Assembly (NCBI RefSeq): GCF_003258515.1
Contig: NZ_QGEH01000003.1
Span: 248,001-312,000 of the forward strand
Origin: Marinobacter bohaiensis
GTDB taxonomy: Bacteria > Pseudomonadota > Gammaproteobacteria > Pseudomonadales > Oleiphilaceae
Length of the DNA: 64,000 nt
Direction: 5' to 3'
Every line of letters starts with the position of its first letter. Position 1 is the first letter of the stretch. The position numbers and the translations under genes were made by a program. The notes below the pieces were generated by a model. It ran no database searches. It was not told the origin of the DNA and saw nothing but the letters and a program-made list of their open reading frames with translations. Below are positions 20,113 to 28,458 of the stretch, piece after piece.

Positions 20113-20778
20113 ATGGTTCAGCAAATTATTATTGCCGATGATCACCCGCTTTTCCGCGCCGCACTGCGACAGGCTGTGTCCGAAGCCGTGCCGGATGCCG
20201 AGATGGTGGAGGTCGACAGTATCAAGACGCTTCAGGCCGCGGTGGAGGAGCATCCGGATGCGGACCTGGTTCTGCTGGACCTGAACATGCCTGGGGCGCA
20301 CGGTTTCTCCGGCCTGGTGTTCATGCGTGGCCAGTACCCGGGCCTGCCGGTCATGGTGGTGTCCGGTTCCGAGGAGCTGCAGGTGATGCGCCGGTCCATC
20401 GACTACGGCGCTTCCGGCTTCATCCCCAAGTCTGCGCCGCTGCCGGAGATCACCGAAGCGATCCGCGATGTCCTGGACGGCGAGGTCTGGTTGCCGGCCG
20501 GTGTGGCCGAAAAACTGGAGCGCATGCAGGCGGACGTCACCGATTTCTCCGACAAGCTGGCATCCCTCACGCCCCAGCAGTTCCGCGTGCTGGGCATGCT
20601 GGCGGAAGGTCTGCTCAACAAGCAGATCGCCTACGATCTGGACGTGTCCGAGGCGACGGTCAAGGCGCACATCACCGCGGTCTTCCGCAAGCTGGGCGTG
20701 CGCAACCGCACCCAGGCGGTGATCGCGATCCAGCAGATGGAAATCGATCCGTCGGATACGTCGTTGTCCGGCAGCTGA
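20113..20778 (+). CDS. LuxR-family response regulator, ErdR/CrbR-like
   Basis: 221 residues from the ATG at 20113, which has AAGGAGG 11 bases upstream; an in-frame TTG at 20092 is rejected. The receiver domain has Asp9/Asp10 and phosphoacceptor Asp56, and the C-terminal LuxR/NarL helix-turn-helix (about 155-215) contains LLNKQIAYDLDVSEATVKAH. In Pseudomonas and Vibrio, regulators of this type (ErdR, CrbR) with the CrbS kinase activate acs. Placement directly downstream of acs supports that role; no cognate kinase is in the window. Confidence 0.82.
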   Translation: MVQQIIIADDHPLFRAALRQAVSEAVPDAEMVEVDSIKTLQAAVEEHPDADLVLLDLNMPGAHGFSGLVFMRGQYPGLPVMVVSGSEELQVMRRSIDYGASGFIPKSAPLPEITEAIRDVLDGEVWLPAGVAEKLERMQADVTDFSDKLASLTPQQFRVLGMLAEGLLNKQIAYDLDVSEATVKAHITAVFRKLGVRNRTQAVIAIQQMEIDPSDTSLSGS

Positions 20779-20797
20779 TCCGGAAATCGGCTCTACG

Positions 20798-20825
20798 AAA
20801 GCCGCCTCATTCGGGGCGGCTTTTC
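20798..20825 (+). terminator. Intrinsic terminator after the response regulator
   Basis: AAAGCCGCC (20798-20806) pairs with GGCGGCTTT (20815-20823) around an 8-base loop, followed by T residues. Confidence 0.85.
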
Positions 20826-20866
20826 TGTTTCTGGCGGCGTTGATTCGGGTTGCCCTGTGAGCGACC

Positions 20867-20892
20867 CGGAAGCTAAAGCGCCCGCTACATTG
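20867..20892. repeat. Dispersed REP-like sequence, copy 1
   Basis: A 26-base segment reading CGGAAGCTAAAGC then GCCCGCTACATTG. It matches 22 of 26 bases of a segment at 59274-59299 in the same orientation. The core forms an imperfect hairpin around the AAGCT motif. Extragenic position and imperfect symmetry fit a REP-like family. Confidence 0.45.
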
Positions 20893-20948
20893 TCCGCGTG
20901 GCTATCGGGATGTAAATTCCGAGAGCTGTCTTCCTATCCCGCATGTAG

Positions 20949-20983
20949 CCGAAACTTTAGTTTCGGAGGAGCCGCCAGGCTCC
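20949..20983. repeat. Two adjacent small stem-loops
   Basis: CCGAAACT (20949-20956) pairs with AGTTTCGG (20959-20966), and GGAGCC (20968-20973) pairs with GGCTCC (20978-20983). They lie about 60 bases after the REP-like segment and may belong to the same extragenic element. Confidence 0.45.
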
Positions 20984-21105
20984 CACCCTACGCCTCGCTT
21001 CCCAATCAACCTTTCGTCATCCGGTTTTTACTGTTTATCTTATAAAAACGTACGCGTGTGCCTTTTTCTTGTCAGGTCTCGGAAAATAAGTATCTCGGTA
21101 AATAT

Positions 21106-21119
21106 TTGATCCGGATCAG
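21106..21119. promoter_or_regulatory. FNR/Anr-like box upstream of the desaturase
   Basis: TTGATCCGGATCAG matches the FNR/Anr consensus TTGAT-N4-ATCAA at nine of ten fixed positions, and its core TGATCCGGATCA is a perfect palindrome. It lies about 107 bases before the GTG start. An oxygen-dependent desaturase is a sensible target for oxygen control. Confidence 0.5.
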
Positions 21120-21181
21120 TTATAGGGCGATTTCATGAAAATGTGATGATTCAGTCATTGATCTGCCACACCGGCTCATGT

Positions 21182-21211
21182 AATTTCAGCTTACAAATGT
21201 ACGCTGAAATT
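21182..21211. promoter_or_regulatory. 30-bp near-perfect palindrome, FabR/DesT-type operator candidate
   Basis: Arms AATTTCAGCTTACA (21182-21195) and TGTACGCTGAAATT (21198-21211) match at 13 of 14 positions around a 2-base centre. The inner AGC-TACA/TGTACGCT resembles, from memory, the operators of the unsaturated-fatty-acid repressors FabR and DesT. It ends 14 bases before the desaturase start, where a bound repressor could block expression. Confidence 0.6.
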
Positions 21212-21225
21212 TCCGAGGTGCTCCC

Positions 21226-22329
21226 GTGAATGCGGCTGTAAAACCCGAATCCATCCCCGGCCAGAGCTTTGGCGAGCAGGACGAACGCGCCTTGCGCGAT
21301 CGCATGCGCAAGGAACTGCCGGCCGATACGTTCAAGAGTGAAACCTGGCGGGTGATCTGGTTCCTGCCCCTGCAACTGGTGATCTGGGGTTGCCTGCTGA
21401 CCATCCTGATGGCCGGTCTGCCCTGGTACGCCAATCTGGGACTGGGGCTGGTCATGGGCCATACCATTGGTTGCCAGGCGCTGCTGGCGCATGAGGTGCT
21501 GCACGGCGCGCTGGGCATGAGCCGGCGCTGGCAGAATTTCTTTGGCTGGCTGGGCTTCGGTCCGCTGATTGCGCCGCCGGAGTTCTGGCGCAAGTGGCAC
21601 AACTCGATCCACCACGCCCACACCAACATGGGCGATACGGACCCGGACAGCTTCGGCACCCTGCGTCGCTACAAGGCGGACCCGAAGCAGAAGAAGTTTC
21701 CCAAGCTGGCGCCGGGATCCGGCACCTGGTACAGCCTCTTCTTCCTGACCTATTCGTTCTCCATGCACGCCCAGATCGTACTCTGGCTGCAGGCGAAGAA
21801 GCGTAAGCAGTTCAAGGGGTTCAACCGGCGCCTGGCGATCATCCAGTCCCTGCTGTGCGTGGCGGCCTGGCTGGTGCTGGCGGTGATTTCCGGTCCGCTG
21901 GCGCTCTTTACCGTGTTGATTCCGTTCATGGTGGCCAACGCGCTGGGGCAGGGCTATATCCTGACCAACCATTTCCTGCGCCCGCAGACGGAAACCAACA
22001 ACCCGCTGGATAACTCCATGAGCCTGCGGACGAATCCGGTCCTCGATCGGCTGCACTTCCGCTTCAGCCACCACATCGAGCACCACTTCTTCCCGAAGAT
22101 GCCGTCCACCAAGGCGCCGCGTCTGCGGGAATGGCTGGAAACGCATTATCCGGAGCGCTACGTGGCGCCCACCCATTGGCAGGCGATCAAGCTGCTCTAC
22201 AAGACGCCGCGGGTGTACAAGACGCCCACGGTGCTGGTGGACCCGAACCGGCCCGAGCGCACCGTAGACCTGCTGCCGCTGCAGAAAGCCATGTGCGCGG
22301 CCACCTACAAGGGGTCAGCTACCGGTTAG
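21226..22329 (+). CDS. Membrane fatty acid desaturase
   Basis: 367 residues from a GTG start with GAGGTG upstream. Three di-iron histidine boxes are intact: HEVLH (89-93), HNSIHH (125-130) and HHIEHH (282-287). Hydrophobic segments surround them (about 45-85 and 200-245). It should introduce a double bond into acyl chains of membrane lipids or acyl-CoA using O2 and an electron donor. Regioselectivity cannot be read from the sequence; a delta-9 DesA/DesB-like enzyme is the closest idea. Its last 15 bases overlap the convergent TSUP gene. Confidence 0.9.
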   Translation: MNAAVKPESIPGQSFGEQDERALRDRMRKELPADTFKSETWRVIWFLPLQLVIWGCLLTILMAGLPWYANLGLGLVMGHTIGCQALLAHEVLHGALGMSRRWQNFFGWLGFGPLIAPPEFWRKWHNSIHHAHTNMGDTDPDSFGTLRRYKADPKQKKFPKLAPGSGTWYSLFFLTYSFSMHAQIVLWLQAKKRKQFKGFNRRLAIIQSLLCVAAWLVLAVISGPLALFTVLIPFMVANALGQGYILTNHFLRPQTETNNPLDNSMSLRTNPVLDRLHFRFSHHIEHHFFPKMPSTKAPRLREWLETHYPERYVAPTHWQAIKLLYKTPRVYKTPTVLVDPNRPERTVDLLPLQKAMCAATYKGSATG

Positions 22330-23052
22330 GCCGCGGATGACCGCACCGATGCCGGCGACCGCCGCAATCCCCAGGATCAGCGGTCGCATGGCGCTGAACG
22401 GCAGCCGCCTGACCAGCGTCGCCGAGAGCAGGAAGCCCGCCACGACGCCGGGCAGGGTGAGGGCGAAAAGTTTCAGCTCCAGCCAGCCCAGGCGTCCGGC
22501 GAAGTACAGGGCGACAATGCTGGTGCAGCTGGCAAACAGGAAAAACGCTGACATATTGGCCCGCACCAGCGGGCCTTTTTCGTTCTGGTAGATCATGGCG
22601 ATGGGCGGGCCGCCCACCGCCACTACCGTGCCCATATAGCCGCTCGCGGCGCCGGCGATAACGCTGTTGCGTGGGTTCAGCGCCGGCTTGAGTCCCGCCA
22701 CGCTGAGCAGTACGCCGAACAGGATCAGCCCACCGAAGACCAGGTCAAAGGCCGCGCCAGTGATAACCGCCAGGGTCAGGCCGGCCAGCGTGGTTCCGAC
22801 GACACTGCCGCCGATGGCGTAGCGAACCTCGCGAAAACGGATGCTGGCGCGATTGCGCAACAGCAGGAGAATCGCCAGGACCACGGCGTTCACCACCAGC
22901 GGTCCGGGCACGAACAGCGGGCTGACCAGGAACAGCAGCGGCGCCGACAGGGTGCCGATACCGTAACCGGCGACGCCCTGCAGGCAGGCGCCGGCGAGCA
23001 GGAACAGGTTGGCGAGAATCAGGTCGAGCAGGGTGAGGTCGGCGGGGATCAT
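22315..23052 (-). CDS. TSUP/TauE family membrane permease
   Basis: 245 residues and almost entirely hydrophobic, with about eight membrane segments and the two internal repeats of the sulfite exporter TauE/SafE (TSUP) family. Diagnostic parts are GVAGYGIGTLSAPLL near the N-terminus and GYMGTVVAVGGPPIAM in the middle. Members move small organic or sulfur-containing anions across the inner membrane; the substrate here is unknown. The start overlaps the stop of the upstream lipoprotein gene (ATGA). Confidence 0.88.
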   Translation of the reverse strand: MIPADLTLLDLILANLFLLAGACLQGVAGYGIGTLSAPLLFLVSPLFVPGPLVVNAVVLAILLLLRNRASIRFREVRYAIGGSVVGTTLAGLTLAVITGAAFDLVFGGLILFGVLLSVAGLKPALNPRNSVIAGAASGYMGTVVAVGGPPIAMIYQNEKGPLVRANMSAFFLFASCTSIVALYFAGRLGWLELKLFALTLPGVVAGFLLSATLVRRLPFSAMRPLILGIAAVAGIGAVIRGLTGS

Positions 23053-23615
23053 TCAGCGGGCACCAGCACCAGCCGGCCCGGGGCCACCTTCACGTCCACG
23101 GGCGCCATACCGATCATGCGCTCGGCGAAGCTGTCCTGGTTGAGCCGGTACACCGGCACCGTCTCCAGCCACTGGGCGACCAGGCGCATCACGTTATCGG
23201 TTACCGGCTTGAGATCGCCCTTGAACAGGCTGGATTCGACGGAGCTGTCCAGCAACTGCAGGCGGCGAATGAAGATCGCCTGCTGGTCCGCGTCGTAGAC
23301 CGGCGCGCCCTCCAGTTTGAGCTTCAGGTCCACCGGCAGTTTGGTCATGAAAGCGTTCACAGCCACCTGGCCCTGGATGTCGAGCACCGCGACCTCGCGG
23401 CCATCCGGCCCGAGCGTGATATCCGCCTGGTCCAGTGATACGCTCAGGGGCGATCCCGCTTCCAGCTGTTGGCGGTCGAAGTCTGTCACCGCATCGTGCA
23501 GGTAGCCTTCCAGAGTGCTCTCGCTGACCGAGTAGGGCGACAGCGCGGCGCAGCCGGACAGTGTCATGAGAAAGGCGGCAACCGTCAGGAAGCGAGCCAG
23601 CGGGGGCAGGCGCAT
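23049..23615 (-). CDS. DUF1439 lipoprotein (YceB-like)
   Basis: 188 residues from the ATG at 23615, with GGAG nine bases upstream; an extension to 23654 lacks a site. The N-terminus has a hydrophobic stretch and lipobox LSGC, so the mature protein should be lipidated. The body matches the DUF1439/YceB lipoprotein family, a beta-rich fold that may bind lipid. Function is not established. It overlaps the TSUP gene by four bases and is probably co-transcribed. Confidence 0.82.
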   Translation of the reverse strand: MRLPPLARFLTVAAFLMTLSGCAALSPYSVSESTLEGYLHDAVTDFDRQQLEAGSPLSVSLDQADITLGPDGREVAVLDIQGQVAVNAFMTKLPVDLKLKLEGAPVYDADQQAIFIRRLQLLDSSVESSLFKGDLKPVTDNVMRLVAQWLETVPVYRLNQDSFAERMIGMAPVDVKVAPGRLVLVPAE

Positions 23616-23735
23616 AGGGCGTACTCCGTTTCGAAGAACAGGAACGACCGCCACGGAAACGGGCGGCGGCCGGGAAGCCTTTCATCCTGCCCCATGGCGG
23701 CGGACCAGACAAGACGATACAAGCGAGGGGAAGCA

Positions 23736-24329
23736 TTGGGGACACGACCGGCACCACGATTCGACGCGCTCGCCTTCGACCTGGATGGCACCCTGGTTGA
23801 CTCGGGGCTGGACTTCGCCGCCCTCCGCCGCACCCTGGGGTTTCCCGAGGGCATCGGCCTGCTGGAGCACATCGCCACTCTCGACGACCCGGCGGCCGTC
23901 GACCACGCCCACCGTGTGATTCACCGGTTCGAGATGGAAGGCGCCCGGGGCGCGACCTGGATGCCGGGGGCGCGGGAACTCCTGGATCATCTGCGTGACG
24001 CGGGCGTGCCGGTGGCGATCCTCACCCGCAATAGCCGGGCCGCCGTGGCGGCCACCGACGCGGCGCTGTCGCTGGGTGTCGAGCTGATCCTGACCCGGGA
24101 CGACGCACCGCCCAAGCCGGACCCGGCGGGCCTGCTGCACATTGCAGAAACCTTGGGTGTGGCCGCCGGTCGTATGGCCTACGTGGGGGATTTCATCGAC
24201 GACCTGACCACGGCGCGGCGCGCGGGCATGGTCGCCGGCCTCTACCGCAATCATCGCAATTCCGGCTATGTCGATCAGGCGGATTTCGTGGTGCGGCACT
24301 TCGACGAGCTGCGCGCTCAACAGGCCTGA
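23736..24329 (+). CDS. HAD-superfamily phosphatase (phosphoglycolate-phosphatase-like)
   Basis: About 197 residues from a TTG at 23736, which has GAGGGG five bases upstream and places FDLDGT (Asp15, Asp17) at the usual distance from the start. An ATG at 23694 is an alternative with a poorer site. Motifs: FDLDGTLVDS (I), AILTRNS (II), KPDP (III, Lys) and YVGDFIDDLTTA (IV). The cap is short and helical, as in HAD subfamily IA. A small-molecule phosphatase or phosphoglycolate phosphatase role is likely; the substrate is unknown. Confidence 0.85.
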   Translation: MGTRPAPRFDALAFDLDGTLVDSGLDFAALRRTLGFPEGIGLLEHIATLDDPAAVDHAHRVIHRFEMEGARGATWMPGARELLDHLRDAGVPVAILTRNSRAAVAATDAALSLGVELILTRDDAPPKPDPAGLLHIAETLGVAAGRMAYVGDFIDDLTTARRAGMVAGLYRNHRNSGYVDQADFVVRHFDELRAQQA

Positions 24330-24339
24330 GCACTGCCGC

Positions 24340-24525
24340 TCAGTCGTTCTCGGCTTCCGCCTCCACCTGTAATTCATCATCGTCATCGAAGCGCACGTGG
24401 ATCAGGATCGGCTGGCAGCAGACCTGGCAGTCTTCCACGTAGTCCTGCTCGCGCACGCTGGGGTCGACGCTGATCTCCAGCGTCTCCCAGCAATACGGGC
24501 ATTGAATGTGTGCGGGTTCAAGCAT
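24340..24525 (-). CDS. CPXCG-motif cysteine-rich small protein
   Basis: 61 residues with a zinc-ribbon-like arrangement: Cys9 and Cys12 (CPYC), then Cys33, Cys36 and Cys37. The C-terminus is highly acidic (DDDDE and later AEAEND). This is the CPXCG cysteine-rich family found across gammaproteobacteria, function unknown; metal binding is likely. It sits 45 bases downstream of the aminotransferase on the same strand. Confidence 0.85.
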   Translation of the reverse strand: MLEPAHIQCPYCWETLEISVDPSVREQDYVEDCQVCCQPILIHVRFDDDDELQVEAEAEND

Positions 24526-24570
24526 GGTCGCGTGCGGGGCCGCGGGTCGCCCGAGGACGACCCGCCCCGA

Positions 24571-25800
24571 TCAGAACTGCTGTTTGGCCATCCACGGAAT
24601 GATCCGGTCGAAGGCTTCCTCAATGGTCTCCACCGGCGCCGAGAAACTGAAACGCAGGGCGTTGGCCGTGTGCTCCCCGAAGGCGTCTCCCGGCACCACA
24701 CAGACCCCGGTTTCCTTCAGCATGCGCAGTGCCAGGTCTGAGCCGTCCACGTGCTTGGGCAGGTCCGGGAATATAAAGAAGGCGCCGCCCGGCTGATAGC
24801 CGGTCAGGTGAGGTGTCTGCGCCACCAGATCGACAATGCGGTCGCGCCGTTCCCGGTAGATGCCCACCATGTCGCGAATGCACTGCTGGTCACCGGTCAG
24901 CGCCGCGACGCCGGCGAACTGCGAGGGCGTGTTGGCCACCGACGTGGTGAACATGTGATAGCGCCGCAGCGACTTGATGGTGGCCTGGCTGGAGATCACC
25001 CAGCCCACGCGCAGACCCGCCATACTGAAGGTCTTGGAGAAGCTGCTGATGCACATGATGTTGTCCAGGTCGACGCTGCAGCGCAGCACGCTGGCGTACT
25101 CCTGGTCGTCCAGGATCAGGTGGTCGTAGACCTCGTCGCTGAAGATCTGGATGCCGCGGTAGGCGCATTCCTCGACGATCGTCTCGATGGTGCTGCGAGG
25201 GTAGACCGCGCCCGTCGGGTTGTTGGGCGAGTTCAGCACGACGGCAAAGGTGCGCTGCCCCATGGCGGCGATGACTTCGTCCGGATCCAGCTGGTGATTG
25301 TTCTCGATGCGCGTCGGGATGAACTTCACCTCGCCGCCGTTCATGCGGATCAGCGGTGCGTACAGCAGAAACGACGGATCGGTCACGATGAACTGCCGGC
25401 CCGGTGCGGCGGTGGCGGACAGGGCCAGGTACATGGCCTCGGTGGCGCCGGAGGTGATCAGGATGTTGTCCCGGGTCAGCTTGCGGTCGTAGCGCTTGCT
25501 GTAATAGTCGCGCAGGGCCACCAGCAGCTCGGGCAGGCCGGCATCCATGGTGTAGCCGGTCTGGCCGGCCTTGAGGGCGTCGATGTACGCGTCGATCACG
25601 TGTGGCGGCGTGGGCAGATCCGGTTGACCGATGGACAGGTGAATCACGTCCTTCATGCTCGCGGCCATATTCACCATGCGCCGGATGCCCGGCACCGGGA
25701 TGGCCTGCATCGACGGATGCCAGCGGGCCTTGGTCTTACGGTACTTGATCTTGCGCGGTGCAGTGTCGCTGGCTTGGTTCAGCTGTGTTCCATCGGCCAT
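24571..25800 (-). CDS. Class I/II PLP-dependent aminotransferase
   Basis: 409 residues from the ATG at 25800; AGGAG lies six bases upstream, whereas the nearby ATG at 25806 directly abuts it. The fold type I signature is complete: SPNNPTG (191-197), Asp222 in SDEVYD and the Schiff-base Lys256 in SFSKTFSMAGLR. It transfers amino groups between amino acids and 2-oxoacids in the cytoplasm. The family includes aspartate, alanine and valine aminotransferases, and the substrate cannot be decided. Divergent from the D-2-hydroxyacid dehydrogenase. Confidence 0.88.
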   Translation of the reverse strand: MADGTQLNQASDTAPRKIKYRKTKARWHPSMQAIPVPGIRRMVNMAASMKDVIHLSIGQPDLPTPPHVIDAYIDALKAGQTGYTMDAGLPELLVALRDYYSKRYDRKLTRDNILITSGATEAMYLALSATAAPGRQFIVTDPSFLLYAPLIRMNGGEVKFIPTRIENNHQLDPDEVIAAMGQRTFAVVLNSPNNPTGAVYPRSTIETIVEECAYRGIQIFSDEVYDHLILDDQEYASVLRCSVDLDNIMCISSFSKTFSMAGLRVGWVISSQATIKSLRRYHMFTTSVANTPSQFAGVAALTGDQQCIRDMVGIYRERRDRIVDLVAQTPHLTGYQPGGAFFIFPDLPKHVDGSDLALRMLKETGVCVVPGDAFGEHTANALRFSFSAPVETIEEAFDRIIPWMAKQQF

Positions 25801-25806
25801 AAACAT

Positions 25807-26128
25807 CTCCTGCTGAAAAAACGGGAAGATGGAATGATGTGCCCGGTCCGCCGGGAACCGGACTCCGCAGTCGGCAACGCACTGGCAACCGGGTCAGGCA
25901 GCGCTGCCGGAAAGACGACCTACCACCGCAGATTAGTTTTTATAGGATGCCGGGGCAAGAGGTCTTGAGGCGGGTTTGTCCGCCGCATGACGCGCCTGGT
26001 TGACCCCGGCAAACACGCCGGACACACTCAGGGAAGACGAGCCGCTGGATGCGGCTCCGGGGCATGGTCCGGGCGGCGGTGTAATCTGCCCGGCCAGCGA
26101 TTCTCTGTATCAATCGATGAGGCCGACG
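25807..26128. other. Intergenic region between divergent aminotransferase and dehydrogenase genes
   Basis: 322 bases with no credible gene; in-frame extensions of the dehydrogenase to 26000 look non-coding. A 12-bp palindrome GGCAGCGCTGCC lies at 25897-25908. On the minus strand there is an A/T-rich patch around 25930-25945 (containing TATAAA) that could serve the aminotransferase. Nothing stronger is seen. Confidence 0.35.
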
Positions 26129-27112
26129 ATGACATCTTCCGCAGACAAGCCGATTGTGACTGTCCTCACTGCTCCGGACGAAAAGGAGCCGCCGGGGCTG
26201 GATGCCTTGCGGCAGCGGGCGGAGGTGCGCTTTGCCTCCGACGAAGCCAGCCTGCGCGAGACGCTGCCCGGCACCCGGGTGATGATGGTGACCGATTTTC
26301 GCACCGAGGCCCTGGCTGCCGCCTGGCCCACGGCGGATAAGCTGGAGTGGATCCACGCCACCAGCGCGGGGGTGGATGCCCTGATGTTTCCCGCCCTGAT
26401 CGACGGCGATGTGACCGTCACCAACGCCCAGGGCATTTTCGACCGCACCATCGCCGAGTACGTGCTCTGCTCAATCCTGATGTTCTGCAAGGATTTTCCC
26501 AACTCCATCCGGTTGCAGCAGGTGCATGAGTGGAAGCACCGTGAAACCGAGCGCGCCCAGGGGCAGCGATTGCTGGTGGTGGGAGCCGGTTCCATAGGGC
26601 GTCAGATTGCGCGGTTGGCAGCGGGCGTGGGTCTCAACGTGCACGGCACCGCTCGCACCGCCCGTCAGGACGACCCGGATTTCGAGGCTGTGCACAGCAA
26701 CGACGCGCTGGTCGAACAATTGGGCCTGGCGGATTTCGTGGTGGTGGCGGCGCCGTTGACGCCGCAGACCCAGGGGCTTTTCGATCGCAAGGCGTTCCAG
26801 GCGATGAAGCGCAGCGCGCGCTTTATCAATATCGGCCGAGGCCCCATCGTGCGTACCGACGACCTGGTGGCGTCGCTGCAGGCGGGCGAGATTGCCGGCG
26901 CCTGTCTGGACGTGTTCGAGGAAGAGCCGCTGCCCCCGGAGCACCCGCTGTGGGACATGGGCAATGTGCTGACCACCGCGCATATGGCGGGGGATTTCAT
27001 CGGCTGGCGCGCGGCGCTGACCGATCAGTTCCTGGATAATTTCGACCGCTGGCAGATGGGTGAAAGCCTGTTCAACCGGGTCGACAAAAAGCTGGGCTAC
27101 GCTGCGAAGTAG
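26129..27112 (+). CDS. D-2-hydroxyacid dehydrogenase, NAD(P)-dependent
   Basis: 327 residues from the ATG at 26129, with GAGG six bases upstream. The Rossmann motif VGAGSIG is at 151-157. The catalytic triad typical of the family is visible: Arg237 in NIGRGP, Glu266 in DVFEEEPLP and His285 in TTAHMAG. It reduces 2-oxoacids (such as glyoxylate or hydroxypyruvate) to D-2-hydroxyacids or the reverse. It converges on a tartrate-dehydrogenase-like gene, and a glycerate kinase lies farther on, which would fit glyoxylate or hydroxyacid metabolism; this is inference. Confidence 0.88.
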   Translation: MTSSADKPIVTVLTAPDEKEPPGLDALRQRAEVRFASDEASLRETLPGTRVMMVTDFRTEALAAAWPTADKLEWIHATSAGVDALMFPALIDGDVTVTNAQGIFDRTIAEYVLCSILMFCKDFPNSIRLQQVHEWKHRETERAQGQRLLVVGAGSIGRQIARLAAGVGLNVHGTARTARQDDPDFEAVHSNDALVEQLGLADFVVVAAPLTPQTQGLFDRKAFQAMKRSARFINIGRGPIVRTDDLVASLQAGEIAGACLDVFEEEPLPPEHPLWDMGNVLTTAHMAGDFIGWRAALTDQFLDNFDRWQMGESLFNRVDKKLGYAAK

Positions 27113-27139
27113 GGCGGCGCAGCCCCATGAATCGCCGCA

Positions 27140-28297
27140 TCAGGCCTGGATGCGGTTGCGCACCGCTTCACCAACAACCCGGGTGGGGCGGCGCTCACCG
27201 CCATTTTCAGCGAGGTCCGCCGCCATCGCCTCATAAAGCGCATCGGCGGCGGACTGCAGTTTGCCGTCACCGTCCCGGGCCAGCCACTGCAGCATCCGCG
27301 CGGTGGTGAACAGCATGGCGGTGGGGTCCGCCAGGCCCTGGCCGGCAATATCCGGTGCGCTGCCGTGGGTGGGCTCGAACATCGACGGCATCGTGGGATC
27401 GTCCGGGTTCAGGTTGCACGACGGCGCGACGCCCATGCCGCCGGACAGCACCGCCGCCAGATCGGTGAGAATGTCCCCCTGCAGATTGCTCGCCACCACC
27501 ACATCGAACGCCCACGGGCACTGCACGAACTTCATGCAGGCGGCGTCCACCAGCTCGTGGTGGGTCGCCACGTCCGGGTATTCCGCCGCGATGGCCTCAA
27601 AAGCCTCGGTGTAGAGATCGCCCCAGTAGCGCAGGGCGTTGCGTTTGGTGATGATGCACACCTGGCTTTCGCAGGTGCGTCCGTCGAGGGTTTCAAACTG
27701 GCGCGTCTGGCCGGCTTCAGCCCGCGCCCTGGCCCTGGAGCGGGCCTGCTCGAAACCGTAACGGATGATGCGGTCGGTGGCGCGCCGGGTGAAGACTTCC
27801 ATCTGGGTGGCGACTTCGTCCTCGGAACCCGGCCGCAAGCGGCCGCCCTGGGCCACGTACTCGCCTTCGCTGTTCTCGCGGATCACCAGCATGTCGATGT
27901 CTTTGGCGCGCTCGTCCGCCAGGTATTGCCGGGCACCGGGCAGCAGGCGCGCGGGGCGTTCGCACACCCACTGGTCGAAGCCCTTGCGCATCTGCAGCAG
28001 GGGCGCCAGGGAGATGCTGTCCGGCAACAGGTAGCGGTTCGGGTCTTTCAGCGGGCCGGGATCACCCAGCGCGCCCAGCAGGATGGCGTCGAAGGCGCGC
28101 AGCTGTTCCAGCGCGTCCTCCGGCATGATTTCGCCATGGGTCTTGTGCCACTGGTGAGACGGCCAGCCGAACACCTCCCAGTCCAGATCCAGTTGAAACC
28201 GGTCGCGCAGCAGCGTCAGGCACTCAATGGCCTGGTCGATGACTTCCGGTCCGATCCCGTCGCCGGGGGTGATCGCGATTCGATGGGGTGAGGTCAT
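27140..28297 (-). CDS. Isocitrate/isopropylmalate dehydrogenase family; tartrate dehydrogenase-like
   Basis: 385 residues from the ATG at 28297, with AAGGA upstream. The N-terminus IAITPGDGIGPEVI and the C-terminal FEPTHGSAPDIAGQGLADPTA are signatures of beta-decarboxylating dehydrogenases. The metal-site aspartates lie in NLQGDILTDLAA. The segment LLPDSISLAPLL followed by a tryptophan a few residues on resembles tartrate dehydrogenase/decarboxylase (TtuC) more than LeuB. It would oxidise D-malate, tartrate or a related hydroxyacid with NAD. No tartrate transport genes are near. Confidence 0.82.
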   Translation of the reverse strand: MTSPHRIAITPGDGIGPEVIDQAIECLTLLRDRFQLDLDWEVFGWPSHQWHKTHGEIMPEDALEQLRAFDAILLGALGDPGPLKDPNRYLLPDSISLAPLLQMRKGFDQWVCERPARLLPGARQYLADERAKDIDMLVIRENSEGEYVAQGGRLRPGSEDEVATQMEVFTRRATDRIIRYGFEQARSRARARAEAGQTRQFETLDGRTCESQVCIITKRNALRYWGDLYTEAFEAIAAEYPDVATHHELVDAACMKFVQCPWAFDVVVASNLQGDILTDLAAVLSGGMGVAPSCNLNPDDPTMPSMFEPTHGSAPDIAGQGLADPTAMLFTTARMLQWLARDGDGKLQSAADALYEAMAADLAENGGERRPTRVVGEAVRNRIQA

Positions 28298-28458
28298 GGT
28301 GTTCCATCCTTGTTCCGTTGTTGGCGAGCGTGCTGTCGCAGCCGTGGGAAATGTCCCCCAGTGTAGCCTTGCTGAGGGCTGCTGTAAGGGGGGTGATTGC
28401 TCGGGTTGGCGTTTATAGCCTAAGCTTCGTTTTTCGCAGCTCAGGAGACGCTCGTCGG

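Larger units (their letters stand above)
20984..21225. other. A/T-rich regulatory region of the desaturase
   Basis: No gene is seen. Together with 20779-20983 this makes a 447-base gap. It carries the FNR/Anr-like box and the FabR/DesT-like palindrome listed separately. Possible minus-10 sequences lie just after the FNR-like box (TTATAG) and around ATGTGATGAT, so the promoter cannot be fixed. Confidence 0.5.

Noticed and set aside
20849-21225. Possible insertion sequence remnant
   Set aside because: No transposase fragment or target duplication; only short hairpins and a REP-like segment are present.
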